This document shows, one piece after another, positions 13,401-28,400 of a stretch of 64,000 nucleotides of DNA. Both the position numbers and the translations under genes were made by a program. This DNA comes from Paraescarpia echinospica. Taxonomy: Eukaryota; Annelida; Polychaeta; Sabellida; Siboglinidae. The stretch lies in contig CM034532.1 in the NCBI GenBank assembly GCA_020002185.1, positions 47,577,962 to 47,641,961 on the forward strand, written 5' to 3'. The notes below the pieces were generated by a model, which searched no databases, had not been told where the DNA came from, and saw nothing but the letters and a program-made list of their open reading frames with translations. Positions within the stretch are counted from its first letter, which is position 1; each line of letters starts with the position of its first letter.

Positions 13401-16400
13401 TTGTCATGCAACCCCTGCGAGGCGATGGTTGTTTTGTTGGGTTCCCCGTCTGGTTCTGTATGATCTACTCCTGTTTTGTTGATCCCCCATTTCATTTTCA
13501 TCTACATTGAAGCTGGGCCACAGCTTTCTTTCCTCAAGTTATTATCTCAAGAACAGTAAATGATTACCCATGATTGAGCATTGAGACCATCTCAAGATTT
13601 TGATTTTCTGTAGTTGTTTTCCAATTTCTTTGTTGATTTTAGTGCTATTGTTTTATTGTAGGTGTTATTGTTTTTTTGGTTTTTATTGGCCTCATTCCTG
13701 TTTCTATTGTACAACAGTGAGGTTCAGGTCCTCTGCTGTTGCTTTTAATGTTGTTGCCTTCCACTGCTATCAGCTCCCTCCCTCTACATTTTGTCTTCCT
13801 CTGTCTGTCTAAAATCCATCTTTACACAGATTTTCTATCAACTTCCCTTTTCCTACAGACTTAATGTATGCATTCAATGGAGCAAAACTCTTTTTATGAG
13901 TTTGTTATTCTACGTTAGTGGTTTACTACATTAGTTCCTAATAAGTCAAAGAAATTACGCTCCTATCTATAAAGAGTATCTCTGACAAATTTCTTGGCTA
14001 CACAGCATCATCAACTTAACTCCTGGCTGTTTACTGGCAGTGTCTAAGCACTGCACTGGCAGTGTCTAAGCACTGCGGGGTGTTGCCTATGATATATATG
14101 CACCAGTCACTTTTTCCAAATTGTAGTGTTATTGTCTGGGTTGTGTATCCTTGCGGGTGGCATTGAGTACAACACTCTTGGTTTTTTTTAAAGATGGACT
14201 AGAACTTTTTTTAATTCTGTATGACATTTTCGCTTTAGTCGGAGTTGATACTTCTTCAGTTTCTATCCTTCAGACTTATTTCATGCATCCCTTCCCAGAG
14301 ATCAGACAGAAATTACATTTTTATTTCCAAGTCAGCAGATGCTGGTCTGAATGCGCTTCATTTTGTGTAGATTGCATTCTGGGACTTGGCGCATTATAAC
14401 CAGTCCCAATGATCCATCAAGACATAATTGCCCAGCCAGATGGCACTACTTGCATCTAATGATCCTGCTAATGCTAAAATAGCAAAGCTATAACAGATCA
14501 CCAGTGTGGGAGTGATACCAGCTCGTGTCGTTTATCTTTTTGGCTTGGGAATCGTAGTTGGGTTAGATGAACTGTCTGCGCTTTGGCTTTGTTATTATTG
14601 CGCATTCCGGTGTTTGTTTTGTTTCATCCCCATTGTTACATTGTCTCGGTTATGGAGTAATTACACATTCACCATTGGAATGATAAAGGTGGATGTAGCT
14701 GTCGGTATTTCGTAGTTGTGGCTACATGCTTGACTGAAAAACAAACATAATCAGGATAACAGGAAATTGAGTACTGTCGAGGACTGTATGAATCAGTTCA
14801 CAAAAAGATGTATGAAATCACTGATATGACTTTTCCAAATTTATTATAGATTCAGGTGCGTAAATGAAATATGTATTAAATAATACAATCATTATCTTTG
14901 CACGTGTAGACAGTTTTGGATTAATAGGGACTATTCTAGCAGTCCCCTTTTTTAAGACGCGCTCAATTAAAGTTCGTTCACATTTGTGACACATTTTTCA
15001 TGCTGCTCAAAAGTAATGCACAAAGCTGTTGTGTATGTACAGTGTATTGGCAAGGCCGTTGACCCCAGAAAATGGCAGCCAGGTTTTGAATTTACCATGT
15101 TACGAGTGTATTCAGTTCTATTGGTGGTCCAAAAAACTATCTGGCTTTGAGGTTTGACGTCTGACACACTGGGGTTGTATCTAGGGAATGTGAATGTCCC
15201 AGGGGTTGAGTATAGAACCTTGGGGAAGCAGCTGAAAATGGCTTGATGCTGGCCTAACCGGGCCTAGTGTAACCCAACCTACTCGCGGCAGGTGGGCAGT
15301 CACTCCTGTCTTCTTCCTCCATTACTCCCGGTGTTCCTGCCACGGTGCCATGAGGCCATATTGACTCCCATGTAGCTGGGAGATTCACAAATAGCTGCTT
15401 CGTGTGCGAAGCTTCTGTCTGGCTAATGTGTCTCTCCCCAGAGTGCACACACACTTGTGTGTTGAGAGATTCCCAAGTCATCTATAAAAACGGGCCTTGT
15501 GGCTCAGGGCTGGTGAGAGCGGCTGGCACAGTGACAGGACTGGACACCTCGTTCCCCGACACTGGGAATACAGAGGGGAAGGGGACGAGTATAAAAAAGA
15601 ACCACTTAGTGTGGTTGAACGAGATTTGAAGGCTTTGTAAATGTAAACAAATTCTAATGATAAAAAATAAAAACATTTCATTCAAAGCAGTGCTAATGCA
15701 TATCCCTGTATTAGTACTGGCTCAATAACAAATATGGAACTGGACTTTCAGTAGTTTACATCCAAGCCATTCAAAAAAACTGTAATCTAGTTATAGACAG
15801 ACAGATAATGTTCAACAAATATAATTTTTTGTTTTTATGTTTTCCAATAGCAAATTCATGAATATTTATTAACAATATTAATAATCACTGGTCCACTTTT
15901 TCGTACACTGTATATTGTTGAAAACTTTTGATGCAGCCTTCCAGAGTGCCAAAGTCAGTTTACTTGTGTATTCAGGTGGCTGTAGACAGTTACCTGAACA
16001 CAGTATGTACTCCACATTCCTGCTAATTGATTACAATGAAGCTAAACTGTTATTAACATGAGCTTGTCAATTAACTCAGTTTGGGAGTTCTGTTTGTCTG
16101 CTAAAGTCCCTCAAGACAATCACCATTGCTATAAGTTTCACATGTTTGCCAGACACCTGTAAAGATAGCTTGTATACAAATGGGTGAGATTGTAAAAAAT
16201 ACACCAGTACAGGAGATAGATAATTGCACAGGTACATAATTGTCCACCAACTATATATTAATAACATGACTGTCTCAGATTTTTGTAGCTAACATAGCAG
16301 TTCCCTTAGCAGCTCGACTTTTGTATTGTTGGTGTTGCGGAAATGTGTACAAGTGTAGCTATATTTGGCCTGCCGTACAAAGTACAAGTCTGAGAATGCC

Positions 16401-19400
16401 AAGCTACGCTACACACATGACTAGTTGCTAAACAGAGTGTCTTTGTATGACTGCTTTTTCCAGGTATTGGCAGACTGCCAAGTCTGAGAGAGATAAATGA
16501 ACATCCTTTCGTTGTTAACATGTAGAGATGTGCAGCGTCATTAACTATTTTTATGCCATAGTAGTTTGCTACAAAAAGCCAACTAAGAGCCAGATATCAT
16601 TAACTATTTATGCCACAGTCTGTTGTTAATGGTTCAGTCGCAAACTCCAGGCCATTTGGAAAGTATTGAGAGAAGATGGTTTTTATGTTTTGGACAGTTT
16701 TTACTTCAGTTCAATTCTGAATAGTTTCACTAATATTGTGCTTTGCACACAGCAGTTTGTAGGGAATGGTGTGCATATTACTCACATTTTACATACCTTC
16801 TCATATTTTAATTAAGTTTTAATAACGTTACTGGTAGAACAGGGATATAAAAATTGCTCCATCTAATCAGATATTTGTTACATTGGGAGGCCATATTGCA
16901 AGAAGTTGCGGTTTTATTGTAATTTATATTTGTATATTAATTTATAAAGTGTCTGTGTGTAATTAGAGACTGCGCTGAGTAGCAAGATGAATCCTCGATA
17001 GTGCCATTTCTGATTAGTCGTGTTCAATTTCTCTGCCTCTTCAGACGAGACATTGATCCGATCTAATGAAATGTGTAGATATAAAAGAACACTGCACAGT
17101 GGCTGGCCGTGCTCTATGGCATTTCACACACACAGATGACGTTGTAAAGACACAGTGGCTGGCCGTGCTCTATGGCATTTCACACACTCAGATGACGTTG
17201 TAAAGACACAGTGGCTGGCCGTGCTCTATGGCATTTCACACACTCAGATGACGTTGTAAAGACACAGTGGCTGGCCGTGCTCTATGGCATTTCACACACA
17301 CAGATGACGTTGTAAAGACACAGTGGCTGGCCGTGCTCTATGGCATTTCACACACACAGATGACGTTGTAAAGACACAGTGGCTGGCCGTGCTCTATGGC
17401 ATTTCACACACACAGATGACGTTGTAAAGACACAGTGGCTGGCCGTGCTCTATGGCATTTCACACACACAGATGACGTTGTAAAGACACAGTGGCTGGCC
17501 GTGCTCTATGGCATTTCACACACACAGATGACGTTGTAAAGACACAGTGGCTGGCCGTGCTCTATGGCATTTCACACACACAGATGACGTTGTAAAGACA
17601 CAGTGGCTGGCCGTGCTCTATGGCATTTCACACACACAGATGACGTTGTAAAGACACAGTGGCTGGCCGTGCTCTATGGCATTTCACACACTCAGATGAC
17701 GTTGTAAAGACACAGTGGCTGGCCGTGCTCTATGGCATTTCACACACTCAGATGACGTTGTAAAGACACAGTGGCTGGCCGTGCTCTATGGCATTTCACA
17801 CACTCAGATGACGTTGTAAAGACACAGTGGCTGGCCGTGCTCTATGGCATTTCACACACACAGATGACGTTGTAAAGACACAGTGGCTGGCCGTGCTCTA
17901 TGGCATTTCACACACACAGATGACGTTGTAAAGACACAGTGGCTGGCCGTGCTCTATGGCATTTCACACACACAGATGACGTTGTAAAGACACAGTGGCT
18001 GGCCGTGCTCTATGGCATTTCACACACTCAGATGACGTTGTAAAGACACAGTGGCTGGCCGTGCTCTATGGCATTTCACACACTCAGATGACGTTGTAAA
18101 GACACAGTGGCTGGCCGTGCTCTATGGCATTTCACACACACAGATGACGTTGTAAAGACACAGTGGCTGGCCGTGCTCTATGGCATTTCACACACACAGA
18201 TGACGTTGTAAAGACACAGTGGCTGGCCGTGCTCTATGGCATTTCACACACACAGATGACGTTGTAAAGACACAGTGGCTGGCCGTGCTCTATGGCATTT
18301 CACACACACAGATGACGTTGTAAAGACACAGTGGCTGGCCGTGCTCTATGGCATTTCACACACACAGATGACGTTGTAAAGACACAGAATCGCTGTTTGT
18401 GCCAGTCAAAGTTGTTTATCAGTCACAATTGTTACTGCCATCTCATTGAATCTCCAGCAATTTAACCCTGGGTCAAACACCCTTTGTGAGACAGTCTCGC
18501 GTGGGTTGGCACTGCTGATGTTAGAGGGATGTGTGGGAGTGTGAGAAAGTTGGCAGTAGGGTATTTAAATATGAATGGGTGAATGCAATTTTGCAGTTAG
18601 GCTTGGTGCCTGATCACGTTTGTCCCAAAATGAAAATATTTTAGTTGGGGTATAATTAAACAACAGAAATAAGTAGTGCCGAGATATTTAACGACTGGCA
18701 GGATTATTTTAATAGCAATAATTGAACTTACATTGGAGCTCTATTTGAAACTTGCAACGTTTCGGTCCGTCTACAGTGGATCTTGATCACGCACAGATGT
18801 CTTATCATGTGATTAAGATCCACTGTAGACGGACTGAAATGTTGCAAGTTTCAAATATAACTCCAATGTAAGTTCACTTTTTGCTATTAAAATGTTATCT
18901 TGGAGCCATGAACAATATCTTCCATAAGGCAGGATTATGCTTACAGTCATATTTGTAATGTGTCTGCTCCATATATTTATAGCAGTCACTATTACCACAG
19001 TGGGGTAGAGAGTAATAGTGTTTATTGTATGGCTCTGTATAGTTATTGTACTTATTTACAGTATGTACTGTCTGTATATATATATATATATATATTTGCA
19101 GTTTTAAATCATTATGCTTTCACAGGTGTTCAGATGCACTGTTCATATTAAAAAAATTAACACATACTAAACGACTGTGCTAAAAATTAACCCCAGATTA
19201 CTAAATGACACGCCACACACATTGAGCGCAGGAGATGCATTCGTGTGGATATACTAGTAGCGCCACACTGTGGACTAAGCACAAAGCTCACTTTCAGACA
19301 TGTGCATTCTGCACTTAAGTGATTTAGTCTGTGCAAGAAAGTGTCAAATGTCTTTTTGTTTGTTAAGATCTGGTATTTTACAAGGGTAGAAAGCTTCAAG

Positions 19401-22400
19401 TATTGTCAGTTGAAGTTGCAACATACTGCATGGAATGCAATTTGAACTAAGTAAACTACCAGTTTCAAACCACGTGAAGATCTATACTGGTGATATAGAG
19501 CCATACAATACACATCGTTAGCAGATATGCCTGGAAGTCTGTGGGGGTTTGCTGTACCCTGCTGTCTCTCACAATAGGCCGGAACTACAAAATTGTCACT
19601 CCAGCATTTATATTAAGTATAAAGTCCACTAGGTCCATGTAGATAAAGCTGAGATACTGTAATTGGCTAATTAGTGTGTGTTTATGTGGGGTTGGAATAC
19701 TGAGCACAGGAACATGCTGGTGGATTGTGTTTGCTTCAGAACCGGGTCAACAGAACTGTACTCATTTGGCAGTGGAATTTTTGGTCGATATAACAAAAAG
19801 CAGAAATAAGAAATGTTTAGGAAGTTTGGAAAAGTAGATATTGATGGGAGTGGATGGGATGGATAAGGCTGAAGGGAAGTCATGGGCAAAAAGGATGCAT
19901 ACTACTGTGAATGTGACAAGAAAGAAAATTTATGGAGATAATCAGGAAAGATAGAAAAACTGGTTATGATACATCATACAAACTTTCAAAGTGACAAACT
20001 GTAAGGTGAAAGGAAAAAATCCACGGGGAAGAAGAGAATGTTTTATGGGGCACATGGGAAAATGACGGATATATCAAAAGTAGAAAAGCATGCTGAGTGG
20101 AAATTTAAACAGAAACACTAAAAACAATCTGAAAATAGAGTTTTTTCAGATTATAAATAAATATATGATTGTAAATACATGCCACAGCAACAGTGTCCTC
20201 CCATTAGATTTGCTTTAAACACCAAATATATAAGAGAATGTTTGTTTTCCAGCATATATTAGCGATGCACTGTGTTTGTTTATTTTATTTGATATAAATA
20301 ATGCACAAAATATTAATAACTGTCAGTAGGCTGTGACGTAGGAATGATGCATGGTCTATCTCCACTGCAAGCCATGCAGAACTTTTCTTGTGGAGATTAA
20401 ACCTATTCTGTCCTGGTAATCTCTATACCTCTGAACTGTACTGACAGATCGATTACCTTGCTTTCAGGTGCTGGCTGGCACTTTTCCTTTGAAGTGAAGT
20501 TCTACCCCCCAGACCCCGCCCAGCTGCAGGAGGACATCACAAGGTGAGTGGAAATCTCTCGCCCCCGGGGCAATAGTAGGCATTCACGTTCCCCACGTCA
20601 TCAAACCCACAGGCCCTTCTGCATTTGGATGCCTTCAGTTCATTTGTTGTAACAGCTGCTACGTAATTCCCAACTGCCCTGTGGATTTGGCTGGCTACCT
20701 GGTGTCCGGTTTGTAGCAAAAATCGCAAGCCTGCTTTCGACCACGTACCAACCTCGATGTTTGTTTGTGCCCACATCGAAATGCTGACAGGTTACATATC
20801 TCCCATCGTTGTCATATTCGTTGTTTTTGTTATTTCCAAGTATTCTATATTGGAACTATTTTGCCTCCAAATGCTTTTGAGTCACCTTGTTTCACGGTGG
20901 TTTTTGGGATTACGCATCATACAAAATATTTCTTCATAATAATAAGGTAACGTCTTTTACACCTAAATCATTGGAAGCCATGTTCAGATTACCATATTCA
21001 GTATATAACCATTAAGAAGCTGTTCATCAAATGTTAGTTGTTACCACACCAGTAAAACAGGGGTAGGTCACTGTTTGTGACCGCATTATTTTAGCCTGAC
21101 CTTAGGGAACTGTTTTAGAGTAAACGAAACATGCCTCTCTGATTAAGTACACAGAGATAACCAGATGACTGAGAGCAAGGGATCCTTGAAATAACTGCAG
21201 GCTGATCCCTTCACACACTTTCTATCTTGCCATCAGAGATGATAATTATTGGCTGACAGGTTTAATAATAATAATCTTTTATTGATACATAAAGTTCAGT
21301 ATAACACAGATGTAGCAGTAATCCACTGATCCACACTGCAAGCTACACTGTACCAAAATAAGGTTAGAAGATAAGATTTGTTATGTGGATGATCCATTGC
21401 TAGCCATGGCTTGTAACATTGACTGTTTGTTTCAGATACCAACTGGCACTGCAAATCAGGAAAGACATCCTGTCAGAAAAGTAAGTACTAACAACTACAC
21501 TTTGTGGATCTGTATTAAAAACACATCAGTTTCTACTATCACTTGGTGATATTATATATTTGCTTGCTCGCTCTCTCGCTCATTCATCCCTTGTGGGGGC
21601 AATTGTAGGGGTGCATGCTTGGAAGCTTCAACAGAAATCATCCATAAGGTATGGTAGTGAACAACATTAAATAGCTATTATATATTACAGTTTCCTATTG
21701 AAATGGGATGCATGGCATACACGGAAGAGGATAAGTAATACTAAGTATATTAAACATGAACAATATGTTAAAATGATATATTGATACATAAAAATAAACT
21801 ACTTGTCTATCAATGCTATGTTGTTAGCCCCAGAAACATCACCTGCTTATCAGCTACAGTTGCATGCGGATGATAAACTTATGTGGACATTTTTATTGTT
21901 CGCATCATGCTGTCCTGAACCCAGTGTTTACCTCAAGTATTACTTTATGCATTTTAAATGACGTCATTGGTCCTGGGTTTCATCGTAAACACGCAAACGA
22001 ATGTGCAGTAATTGTCACTATGCTTTGTAGTTGCAAATAAAGACGAATTAGCAAGTCCATTCAGCAGACTAGACTAATTGCAAGATTACGTGATCCGGGC
22101 GTAGAACAGACACTCATATCCTTGTGTAGAATTGGTCAGTCCCCAGAGAGATATTTGTCATGGCCATACCAAGAATTCGCAAACCCAGAGCGTGACTACC
22201 ATTGAATGAAATGACGCTCACAAAGCAAACACTTTGAATAATAATAGCAACACAAGCACAGGTTGAAAATTGAAATATAATTTTCTCTGAAGATATGCTA
22301 AATCTATGTGCATTTTCTGCTCTGTATTCACGGATATCCCACCACGACATAATCTATAAATAAAATGCGGATGCTCGCTTCATCTCATGAGGATGCGTGC

Positions 22401-25400
22401 CGCATGCTTCTTGTAATGTGTATTACTAATAACCTACATGAGTGGCAGGAGAGAAAGGGTTAAACATATGTGCATAATTTTTATTGTCTGCCTGATGGTT
22501 GCTGTCTGATTGGCGTGGGCTGTGGGGATGGTGTGGCTCTGCTTATAGCGCCGGGCAAAGCTGTGGTTGACACAGCCTCCACACTGGCGCCTCTCACCAG
22601 GCCATGCATAAACAATGTGTGAAGCTGTCACAGGCACTTGCATGTGTGTGCGTGCACGCACCGACAATGACCATTGATTTTTGCCCAGTGTCTGCAAAAC
22701 AGATTAATGAGCAGTGATGAAAAATGACAGCCACAGTTTGCGGTGTACACCGCAATGGTGATATCTTACGGAGGTGTTTCAGGTGTTGGCCAAACGTAAA
22801 TCGAGTGGCCCGTTATCTGCACGTGGGCATGTCGGGTGCATGTCGCAGTTGTATGATAACAACGACACTGCCACTCGTCATTCATCCTAGGCTTGTAAAT
22901 AAAAAACACACGTGCCTGGGGACATTGAATGGGCATAAAGTGGAGAGCACAGTGGCGTACCAGGGCCCGCTGGTACTGGGCTGGCGCCAGTGCTTTTAAT
23001 GTGAACAGAATGTCAACCCGAAGTGCCGCAGTGGGCTTGTGGCACTGCTGCCGACCGACCGGGCAGGTCGCCATGGAAATGAGCATTGTCTACATGTGCA
23101 TGCTGTGGCAATAAACACCTGGTCGGGGCGACAGGAAGCGTTTAGTTGGTTCTGCAGTGGCGGGGGATGCAAAGCACTCGGTCTTGTTTACTTTTTATTC
23201 TCGTTTCAGTGGTGTCATAAAAGACAGCTTTCATGTGTTCTACTTGCGTAGTTTTACTTTTAGAGATAGTTGTATAAGTCTGGAGTGGCTTGGCTGTTAC
23301 CACTTATTGCACAGGAAAATAAATTGCTACAGTGGTGCCACCAAGAGAGTGAAACACAGGTTATTGCAAATTGACGCTGATAATATGTTGGATCATAAAA
23401 ACACAATGTTTTTTGGACTTTGCAAACTTATGGTATTTCTGGTCTGATTCAGTGCTGTTGATTCACTCCAGTTTTCTCTGGCTGATGCTTAGACAAGCGA
23501 ACCCTAGAGATGTTGGCAGGTCCATTTTGTTCACACCCGGTATCAGACTACACCCATTTACTTTTGTTTAGCCCTGTGTCGATATGTGATTCTGAGAAAT
23601 AGGACCTAACAGTTACAGCTAATGTCGACTGGATGAGATCAGTATGGTATAATCCCATAAATTATAAAATCAGGCTACTAAAGTGGAGATACTGAAGCTG
23701 CACAATGTTATGAGAGAACATGGCTAAATCACCTCTATGTCGCTAAATTCATCAAACCCATCAATATGTCACTTTATTAAATATGGCAGTGGTCCAATTT
23801 ACTTAGATGGTATACAAGTGAAAAGATTGCACTTAAAAAGTAGAACTGAGTAAAAAGTTGCATTAAAAAGCAGGCATTGGGTAATAGTAATATGTAATAG
23901 TAACAATTACAAATATTGAAGTAATAGGTTGAGAAAAAACTCAATGTAATAGTAATACAAAGCAATGTAATAGTAATTTACCTATTACTTTTATATTACT
24001 ATTGAACATTTTAACCGAATTTAAACTACTTAACAATTCCATTTGTTTAGGTTGTAGATTCCACTAGTTTCTCCAGATTTTATGGTTACTCCCCAGTTGT
24101 CACCTTCAGCATGGCCCTGGTGCAGTTTACCCTAGAATTTTATGAGTGTTTACATAGCAAGAGGCACAGTGTGACTGCTGCATTGACTAAAGGGATTAAA
24201 CTGTGTTTTGAAGCCAGTTCTAGTTCTGTCAAGTGCCAAGTTGCCAACTACCCTTTTTAAGTAAGCCTATGGTGCACACAATTCAGCCTGTGTGGAAAAC
24301 ATCTTGATGTATTTGTACTTTACCAATAATTAACTGTCCACCAAGCATCAAGCAGCAGTAGAGCAATGTGGTTTAATTAGACTAATATAATCCACCTAGT
24401 TATGTGGCATTGACTAATGCTTTTGTCTTTCATTCCAGTATGGCATTTAAATATAAAGTGGAACAGATATGTTCTATCCTTAGGTCAGTGTACTTAGTAG
24501 ATTGTACTAAATATGGTATAGACGATATACTATAGATATATTTTGTTGGAAATATTTATGAATTGTTAATACTTTATAATACTTCCCTAATGATGATAAT
24601 AATGAAAGTACTTGACAGTTGACATTCTCAAATATTATTTCAAATACTTTGGGTATGGCTATCAATAAATGGCAAGTTATATTTTTTATTCACCTGTCTT
24701 GTTTAATTTCTTGAGACTGAGTCAAACAATTGTACTTATTGTATTTATGCATACAGTGCATTATAATTATCATAAAATGTTCCGATGAAATATGTAATAG
24801 TAATTGCTTCAAATGTAATAGTAATATGAAGAATTCAGCATGTAATAGTGATAGGAAGGAAACACAGTAATAATAATAGATTACATTGCAATGTAATCTA
24901 TTACTATTAAAAAGTAAAACAGAAACTGAAATAATAAAACAGTTGCAGTTAAACAGTAGCAAAGTGAAACAGTTGTATTAAAAAGTGAAATGGTAAAAAA
25001 TTAAACTATAAAAAGGTTGTATTTAGGCATATCATTTTAAAACTGATGACATGTGCCTGTGTTGTAGATTGCCCTGTTCGTTCGTCACACATGCCCTACT
25101 CGGCTCGTACACGGTGCAGGCAGAGCTTGGAGACTATGACCCCGAGGAACATGGTGTTGGCATCGGCTACATTCAAGAGTTCCGCTTCGCCCCAAACCAG
25201 ACGGAAGAACTCCTCGAGAAGATCGCTGAGCTCCACAGAACACACAGGTTGGTTAACAAATACGGTCGCTTTACAGTCACCTTTTGCTAGGCACACACCA
25301 GCCGATTTTCGGCACACACCAACCGACTAGTCGGCGTAAAAACCGTCAGCCGACGGCAGTCAGTTGGTGTATGCCGAATTTAAGCCCGACGGTCAGCCTT

Positions 25401-28400
25401 ATAGCGCCAACTAACGCCGATTCGAATGTTGAATCGGCGGTCGGCGTTAATCGGCAAGTGACAAGTCGGCGCATATCCGATGACGAGTTGGCTGGTGTGT
25501 GCAGGTTTTTTGTCATAACACGACGGTCGGCGTTAACTTGGCCAATAAGAAATCATAGCGCGATCATATGATAGTCCTCGATACAAATCAAGGCTAAGAC
25601 CGGCGTCTTTTTTGAGTTTTCTAACCATTTCGGGCCACATGCTTTCATTTTTTACTTTCATATTTTACTGACCTGGCGGGAAACCAACGTTTCAGAAAGT
25701 GATAGATTATTTTTTATCCTATTGCCATTGACCATCATCATTTGTTTCGCTTGTTCTTAAAACAGGTGCCACACATAAACCTAATTTCCACCTGACTTTG
25801 TAAGTTTGTTTCACGCTTCCGACAGGAATCGCCATTTTGTTTTGTGAAAACGCTTCCTCTTGTGGCGCCGCTACCGGGCGCATATATATTAAGCCTTAAA
25901 AATCCGCAAAGCTAGCGGTGGAAGACGTTTTTGAGGAATTCGTTGGGTGTGACTAATTACACTTCAACATAACTGTTAACTGAAACGGCTAAATATAACG
26001 TTCTGCGTACTGATATAAAACGTAGCTCAACACTATGCGTTTCTTTGCTGGAGGATATGCTAAATGCTCAAGCCATATCGTCGTGAAGCCTAACGGCAAA
26101 GCTCCAACTTACTATGTAACAAGTTTCGTTTTTCTGATAGCCGTTTTGGCCTAATTTTTACAAATGTTTCATGTATTTATTGTAGGTGTATCGAACCACA
26201 TTGTTAAGTCCGTAGTAAACACGCATGTTTATAGTGGATTTTTTCCACAAGGATCAAGCCGAGCACCAACGGTTGGTGTGTGCTGGCTGGTGTGTGCGGG
26301 CAGAAGTCGGCGCTAGTCGGCGGAACTAATTGGCGTTTAGCACCGATTGCTTTTTGTGCCGACTGGCAATGCAAGTCGGCGTTAATAGGTTGGTGTGTGC
26401 CTAGCATTTGGCACAGTCCCAAGGGTAACCTTAATAGTGAGGTTACCTTTGACACAGTCCCAAGGGTAACCTTAATAGTGAGGTTACCTTTGGCACAGTC
26501 CGAAGGGTAACCTTAATAGTGAGGTTACCTTTGACACAGTCTCAAGGGCAACCTTAATAATGAGGTTACCTTTGGCACAGTCCCAAGGGTAACCTTAATA
26601 GTGAGGTTACCTTTGACACAGTCTCACTCGGACGCGTGTCTCACTCGGACGAACACTGCCCGCAGTGTTGATAAGTGATCGGCTCATGTTGAGGTGTGAA
26701 TCAATACATCTTCAACATAATTGGTAACACCACCGAGGCCATCTAAGAGTATGCACATCATGCGACTGTATGATGCGCCGGTGTTGACTAGACCGAAAGG
26801 CATGACACAGAATTGGAACAACCCTTGGGGAGTACAAAATGCGGTTTTCTCTTTATCTTCCGGTTCCATCCTTATTTGCCAGTAGCCTTTGCAGAAATCT
26901 AGTTTGGACAAGTACCTATCCTGCCCCACCTCAGCCAAGATAGTATCGGGATTTGGCATAGGTTCTGCATCGAATTTAGTAACCTTGTTTAACTGGCGAA
27001 AATCTACTACCGGTCTGTATGTGGAGTCAGATTTACGAATTAGCAACAAAGGCGATGAGTACGGTGAATGAGATGGCTCAATCACGCCCATTTCTCGCAT
27101 CTTTTCAACCTCCTGTTTTACCACTCCCAACTTGGCTAATGGAGTAGGGTACGGTTTGCATCTCACGGGACTAGAGGACGTTGCCTCATTGGCATGGGAC
27201 AAGAGACTAGTTTGCCCCGGAGTGCTCGAAAAAATGGAAGGAAATTCTTCCATTAGCTGTTTCAAGTCTCGTGTCTGATCAGGTGATAAACTATCACTCA
27301 CATGGACGTCCTCAAGGTTTTCCTTTCTCTCAGGAATGGGAAAATCCTCGTCTCACAATCGGGTTGTTCTTTGACAACAGCAGCTAAACCTAGCATCTCC
27401 ACATTACCTCTCTCTGTCACTGGGGTTAAGTGACCTACCAAATCTATCGCTACCTTTTTAACGGGCGTGTTTACGATGGGAATCAATTGTACATGAGCCT
27501 TAGGGACTAACGGTCTTCTGACAGATGTCACATGACTGGCAGAATCTACGGACATCACCTACTATCCCTGGCCAGTAGAAGTTAAGGAGGATTCTGTCTA
27601 TCGACTTCCTAATTCCCTGATGTTCAGATAGGATGGTTTCATGTTCTAACGTCATGACTCGATTGCGCAACACTCGGGGAACTACTAGTTGTTTCACAGT
27701 CTCACCCTCTTTCTCTTTCTGATACAGACGATAAAGGAGCCCCCTTTCGATCACGAATTGACTTGTTTGTTCTCCCTTAGGTTTCCCTTTAGTCACTTCA
27801 GCCGAATCAAAGCATTTCTTTAAGGTCTCATCCCCTTTTTGCTCTCTCAAGAAATCATCGGCGGATATACTCGCACCAACAACTTGAGGCACTATCAAAG
27901 GTTTTGTGGGTTTAGAAAGGCGCTCCCGTTGAGCACGGGTTTCTACAGCACAACCGGTGACTGGGGTGTCATTCAAAGGGGTCTCAACAGTAACGGGGAC
28001 ACCATCTGACTTGGTTCCTCGAAAAGGAGAACCTTCACTGTTATCGGAACAGGGCAAATTTAGTTCATCAACGTTGCCAATGACTAAGTCATAAACGGGG
28101 TTGTTTAGACATAGGGCTTCAATTTCTCCTGTGAAGAAGGGAGTTCTCACATAGCACCGGGCATTTGGGACTTCAATGACGGATCGGTCCATCAGCATAA
28201 GGACTTTGGTTTTCCCAGTTAACTGATTCTCCGGAACTAGGCTACGTCGTACAACGACTCCGTTACACCCGCTGTCGCATAGTACTTTCACTGGGGATCC
28301 CCCCACATACCCTCTACAACAGGTAAGTTACAACCGTTTTCATGTTGTACACAAGCACTAGCAATTACGAGGATCTTACATCCACATTGCAAAGTGACCT

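Noticed and set aside
13202..13501. 99-codon minus-strand open frame in a GC-richer stretch
   Set aside because: Could be an old transposon piece, but I recognise no domain, and the composition alone would give open frames.
15480..15660. Possible tRNA-derived SINE (TGTGGCTCAGGGCTGGTGAG)
   Set aside because: A box A-like start exists, but no convincing box B follows at the right distance.
17094..18388. CRISPR-like array
   Set aside because: Units are contiguous repeats with no unique spacers, and the genome is eukaryotic.
22434..23571. Cluster of open frames of 60-106 codons on both strands
   Set aside because: All overlap each other, lack motifs and lie within one intron; treated as chance.
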